Source: Clostridia bacterium
Lineage (GTDB): Bacteria; Bacillota; Thermoanaerobacteria; Thermoanaerobacterales; Thermoanaerobacteraceae
DNA: 64,000 nucleotides
Reading direction: 5' to 3'
Assembly: GCA_012840485.1 (NCBI GenBank)
Contig: DULG01000026.1
Coordinates: 1-64,000 of the forward strand
Shown in pieces: positions 62,257 to 64,000 of the stretch (the stretch's first letter is position 1; every line of letters begins with the position of its first letter). Position numbers and translations under genes: made by a program. Under the pieces are notes generated by a model. It was not told the DNA's origin. It did no database searches and was given only the letters and a program-made list of their open reading frames with translations.

Positions 62257-62331
62257 TCACACTATTTTGTAAGAAAACTCACACATACTTCACAAATTCA
62301 ATATAGGAACATCAAACTAAAGGGTTATTAT
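62257..62331 (+). promoter_or_regulatory. Response-regulator-type direct repeats and promoter, copy 2
   Basis: TCACAC at 62257 and 62279 (22 bp apart) and TCACAA at 62290 (11 bp further) keep one helical face. Again 30 bases separate the last half-site from TATTAT (62326-62331). Confidence 0.75.
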
Positions 62332-62379
62332 ATAAGTGTAGCAAATAAAAAAACAAAATTTAAAAAGGAGTGGTTTTAA

Positions 62380-62937
62380 ATGAATATGAAAAAAACATTG
62401 GCAGTAGTACTTACAGGGGGTATGCTTTTAAGTGGAATAGCAGCTTATGCAGCAACAAATGGAGACACAACTAATTCCTCTGCAGCAGGTCAATATTCTA
62501 CAACAGCGCCAAGATATGGCATGTCTAAAAATGCAGATTTTCTTGCAAAACTGACTGGTAAGACAGCAGATGAAATTTTAAGTGAACTTCAATCAGGAAA
62601 AACAATGGTTCAGATTGCAGAAGAGAATGGCATAACACTTGACAATTTGAAAAAGGCATTGATTGAACAAAAAGAAGCGCTTATAGACCAGTTAGTCAAA
62701 GAAGGAAAAATAACGCAAGATAGAGCCAATACGATGAAGAAAAACATTGAAGAAAGAATGAATTCTTGGGATGGAACCTGTCAATATGGCAAAGGAGCAG
62801 GTACAGGTTTAGGAATTGGATTTGGTAAAAATAACAATGGAAAAGCAGGGACAGGCTTAGGTTCAGGTTTTGGTGCTAAAGGGGCTCATAAGGGATCAGG
62901 CTATAGAGGAAGCATTGGAGTAGGTATTAACCAGTAA
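62380..62937 (+). CDS. Secreted DUF2680-like protein with Gly-rich tail
   Basis: This 185-residue protein has a signal peptide (KKTLAVVLTGGMLLSGIAAYA, then ATNGD), a Ser/Thr-rich spacer, and a domain with LAKLTGKTADEILSELQSGKTMVQIAEENG and ALIDQLVKEGKITQDRANTMKKNIEERM. The second part resembles the repeat of the preceding protein. The last 55 residues are Gly-, Lys- and Asn-rich. The start is ATG 62380 behind AAGGAGTGG. Function is unknown; it is probably regulated with its neighbour. Confidence 0.8.
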   Translation: MNMKKTLAVVLTGGMLLSGIAAYAATNGDTTNSSAAGQYSTTAPRYGMSKNADFLAKLTGKTADEILSELQSGKTMVQIAEENGITLDNLKKALIEQKEALIDQLVKEGKITQDRANTMKKNIEERMNSWDGTCQYGKGAGTGLGIGFGKNNNGKAGTGLGSGFGAKGAHKGSGYRGSIGVGINQ

Positions 62938-62967
62938 AAGGCAAGGAATTATCCTTGCCTTTTTTCA
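62937..62967. terminator. Bidirectional terminator between the secreted-protein gene and bioY
   Basis: An 11-bp stem (62937-62947 with 62952-62962) with an ATTA loop and TTTTT on the plus strand lies between convergent genes. Confidence 0.88.
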
Positions 62968-63497
62968 TATTCTCCTACAACAGGTCTTAACTTTAAAGTC
63001 AAATATGAGGCTATAGCTGCTTTAATTAAGTCTCCAGGTATAAAGGGAAGTGCTCCAACTAAAAAGGCTGTTTTATATGACATTCCAGTGACAAGAAAAA
63101 GCTGAGTTATACCTAAAATATAAACAAAAATTATTCCGAACAAAAGATAAGTTATAAATACATTAATAAAATTTACTCTTTTATTTTTTAAAATCAAAGA
63201 GGTCAGAAAGGCTGCAAAGGGCCAGCTTAAAATATAACCACCTTTTGGTCCTACGATGACATTTAATCCTCCTGTCATGCCAGAAAAGACAGGTATTCCA
63301 ATAATACCTAAAAGGTCAAAAATAAAAAGGCTTAAAAACGCAGTTATAGGATTTAAAAGTCCACCAGCTAACATTACTGCAAAAGTTTGTCCAGTGATAG
63401 GCACTGGAGAGAAGGGTAAAGGTATTTTCACAAGTCCCATTATAAAAGTAATAGCTGCAAATAAAGATGCTAAAATCATGTCTTTAGTTTTTATCAT
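62949..63497 (-). CDS. bioY: Biotin transporter BioY (ECF S-component)
   Basis: This 182-residue membrane protein has about six helices. FSPVPITGQTFAVMLAGGLL and GGYILSWPFAAFL match BioY. The substrate-binding Asp of the last helices is in FIPGDLIKAAIASYL. It binds biotin and partners with shared ECF AT modules encoded elsewhere. ATG 63497 follows AAGGGGG. It is controlled by a BirA-type operator. Confidence 0.93.
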   Translation of the reverse strand: MIKTKDMILASLFAAITFIMGLVKIPLPFSPVPITGQTFAVMLAGGLLNPITAFLSLFIFDLLGIIGIPVFSGMTGGLNVIVGPKGGYILSWPFAAFLTSLILKNKRVNFINVFITYLLFGIIFVYILGITQLFLVTGMSYKTAFLVGALPFIPGDLIKAAIASYLTLKLRPVVGEYEKRQG

Positions 63498-63535
63498 AAT
63501 TTTCCCCCTTATTTTATTATTTTTACTATAACTCC

Positions 63536-63590
63536 ATTATATTTTTTTAGAAAATAATTGTCAACTATTTTTTAAAATCGGTTAACAATT
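63536..63590 (-). promoter_or_regulatory. bioY promoter with BirA operator
   Basis: On the minus strand, TTGACA (63559-63564) and TATAAT (63536-63541), 17 bases apart, form a near-perfect promoter. The inverted repeat AATTGTCAAC (63556-63565), 15 bases, GTTAACAATT (63581-63590) has 9 of 10 matched positions. It fits the Firmicute biotin operator, and the left arm covers the -35. Confidence 0.85.
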
Positions 63591-63593
63591 ATC

Positions 63594-63628
63594 ATAAAAA
63601 AATAAAGCCTCCCACCTTTTTGGGAAGC
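63594..63628 (-). terminator. Terminator of the bifunctional-nuclease gene
   Basis: An 8-bp stem (63607-63614 with 63621-63628, one G-U pair) is followed on the minus strand by a T-rich run. Confidence 0.8.
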
Positions 63629-63642
63629 ACAACTTAAATATT

Positions 63643-64000
63643 TTAGCTGTTTCCATCTTCAAATTTCAAGTCTGCCATGTCATAAGTGAATTCTGCCAAG
63701 CGCACATTTAAGAAGATTGGCATACCAGTTCGCATTGCTAAAGCTATAGCATCACTAGGTCTTGAATCTAATTTTATGAGCTTATCACCTTGTTTTATGT
63801 GAACCTCTGCGTAATAGGTGTCGTCTCTCAAATCAGTAATTACTACTTTTTCTGGCTTCCCTCCCAGCTCTTCAATTGCAGATTTCAAAAGGTCTGGAGT
63901 TAAAGGGCGAGGTGGTTTTATTCCTTGAAGAGGTATAGCGATGTTTTGTGCTTCCAAAGGACCTATGACAATAGGCAGTACTTTCTTTTCCTCTTCGTCT
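63643..64000 (-). CDS. Bifunctional nuclease family protein, partial
   Basis: The frame is open to the right edge, so the N-terminus lies outside. The visible 119 codons read VLPIVIGPLEAQNIAIPLQGIKPPRPLTPDLLKSA, then AEVHIKQGDKLIKLDSRPSDAIALAMRTGMPIF. This is the DUF151/BFN domain, with the PSDAIALA signature. Members are suggested to have nuclease activity; the role is unclear. The start is not visible. Confidence 0.88.
   Translation of the reverse strand, partial: DEEEKKVLPIVIGPLEAQNIAIPLQGIKPPRPLTPDLLKSAIEELGGKPEKVVITDLRDDTYYAEVHIKQGDKLIKLDSRPSDAIALAMRTGMPIFLNVRLAEFTYDMADLKFEDGNS

Overview
The window looks like the chromosome of a low-GC, thermophilic, anaerobic Firmicute, most likely Thermoanaerobacter or a close relative. 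The reasons are the strong AT bias, Shine-Dalgarno sequences of the AGGAGG type before nearly every gene, many TTG and GTG starts, a lysine-fermentation cluster under a lysine riboswitch, and family choices such as Amj, YkvI and DUF2680 proteins. The genus assignment is inference. No rRNA, tRNA, CRISPR array or intact insertion sequence was seen.

Bases 1-23,350 form an accessory, defence-rich region. It starts with the tail of an Rpn-type nuclease gene and a truncated copy of the N-terminus of a McrB-like gene, coupled to an acyltransferase. Next come a mannose-1-phosphate guanylyltransferase fragment, a YefM/YoeB toxin-antitoxin pair, a McrB-like AAA+ ATPase with a PD-(D/E)xK nuclease, and the collapsed remains of an SbcD/SbcC-like pair. 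Metabolic genes follow (aldo/keto reductase, D-threonine-aldolase-like enzyme, RtcB, a frameshifted Nramp transporter). Then come a PIN toxin-antitoxin pair between 22-bp direct repeats, an orphan MNT nucleotidyltransferase, HicB with a broken HicA, a MIF-like tautomerase, and a complete four-gene Wadjet (JetABCD, type II-like) operon followed by a second MNT protein.

Bases 23,396-35,451 hold a beta-CASP metallo-hydrolase, pdxS-pdxT (PLP synthesis) and the lysine fermentation operon kal-kce-kdd-kamA-kamB-kamC-kamD-kamE. Two enzymes of this operon, KamA and KamDE, need PLP. The leader carries a lysine riboswitch whose P1 strand is also the 5' arm of a strong terminator. This arrangement predicts that lysine turns the catabolic operon on, the reverse of the usual biosynthetic logic.

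Bases 35,475-44,400 contain a PhzF protein, a LoaP/NusG-like antiterminator, a GH3 hexosaminidase and an exopolysaccharide precursor and chain-length set: phosphomannomutase, GalU, Wzz-like protein, tyrosine kinase, PHP phosphatase and an LCP ligase. Bases 44,546-55,822 are ordinary housekeeping and membrane genes (YkvI, DUF2225, Ca2+-type P-ATPase, Ndk, MFS, Amj, YkuK, PAP2, Yip1, PgsA), followed by a chemotaxis-receptor remnant.

Bases 56,355-59,110 are the nickel-pincer cofactor genes larE-larB-larC. larC is split by a -1 frameshift at a textbook slippery heptamer. Bases 59,120-62,937 hold an OmpR-type two-component system and two secreted proteins. Their promoters share an 11-bp direct-repeat element at identical spacing, which predicts a local regulon. 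The window ends with bioY under a BirA operator and a partial bifunctional-nuclease gene.
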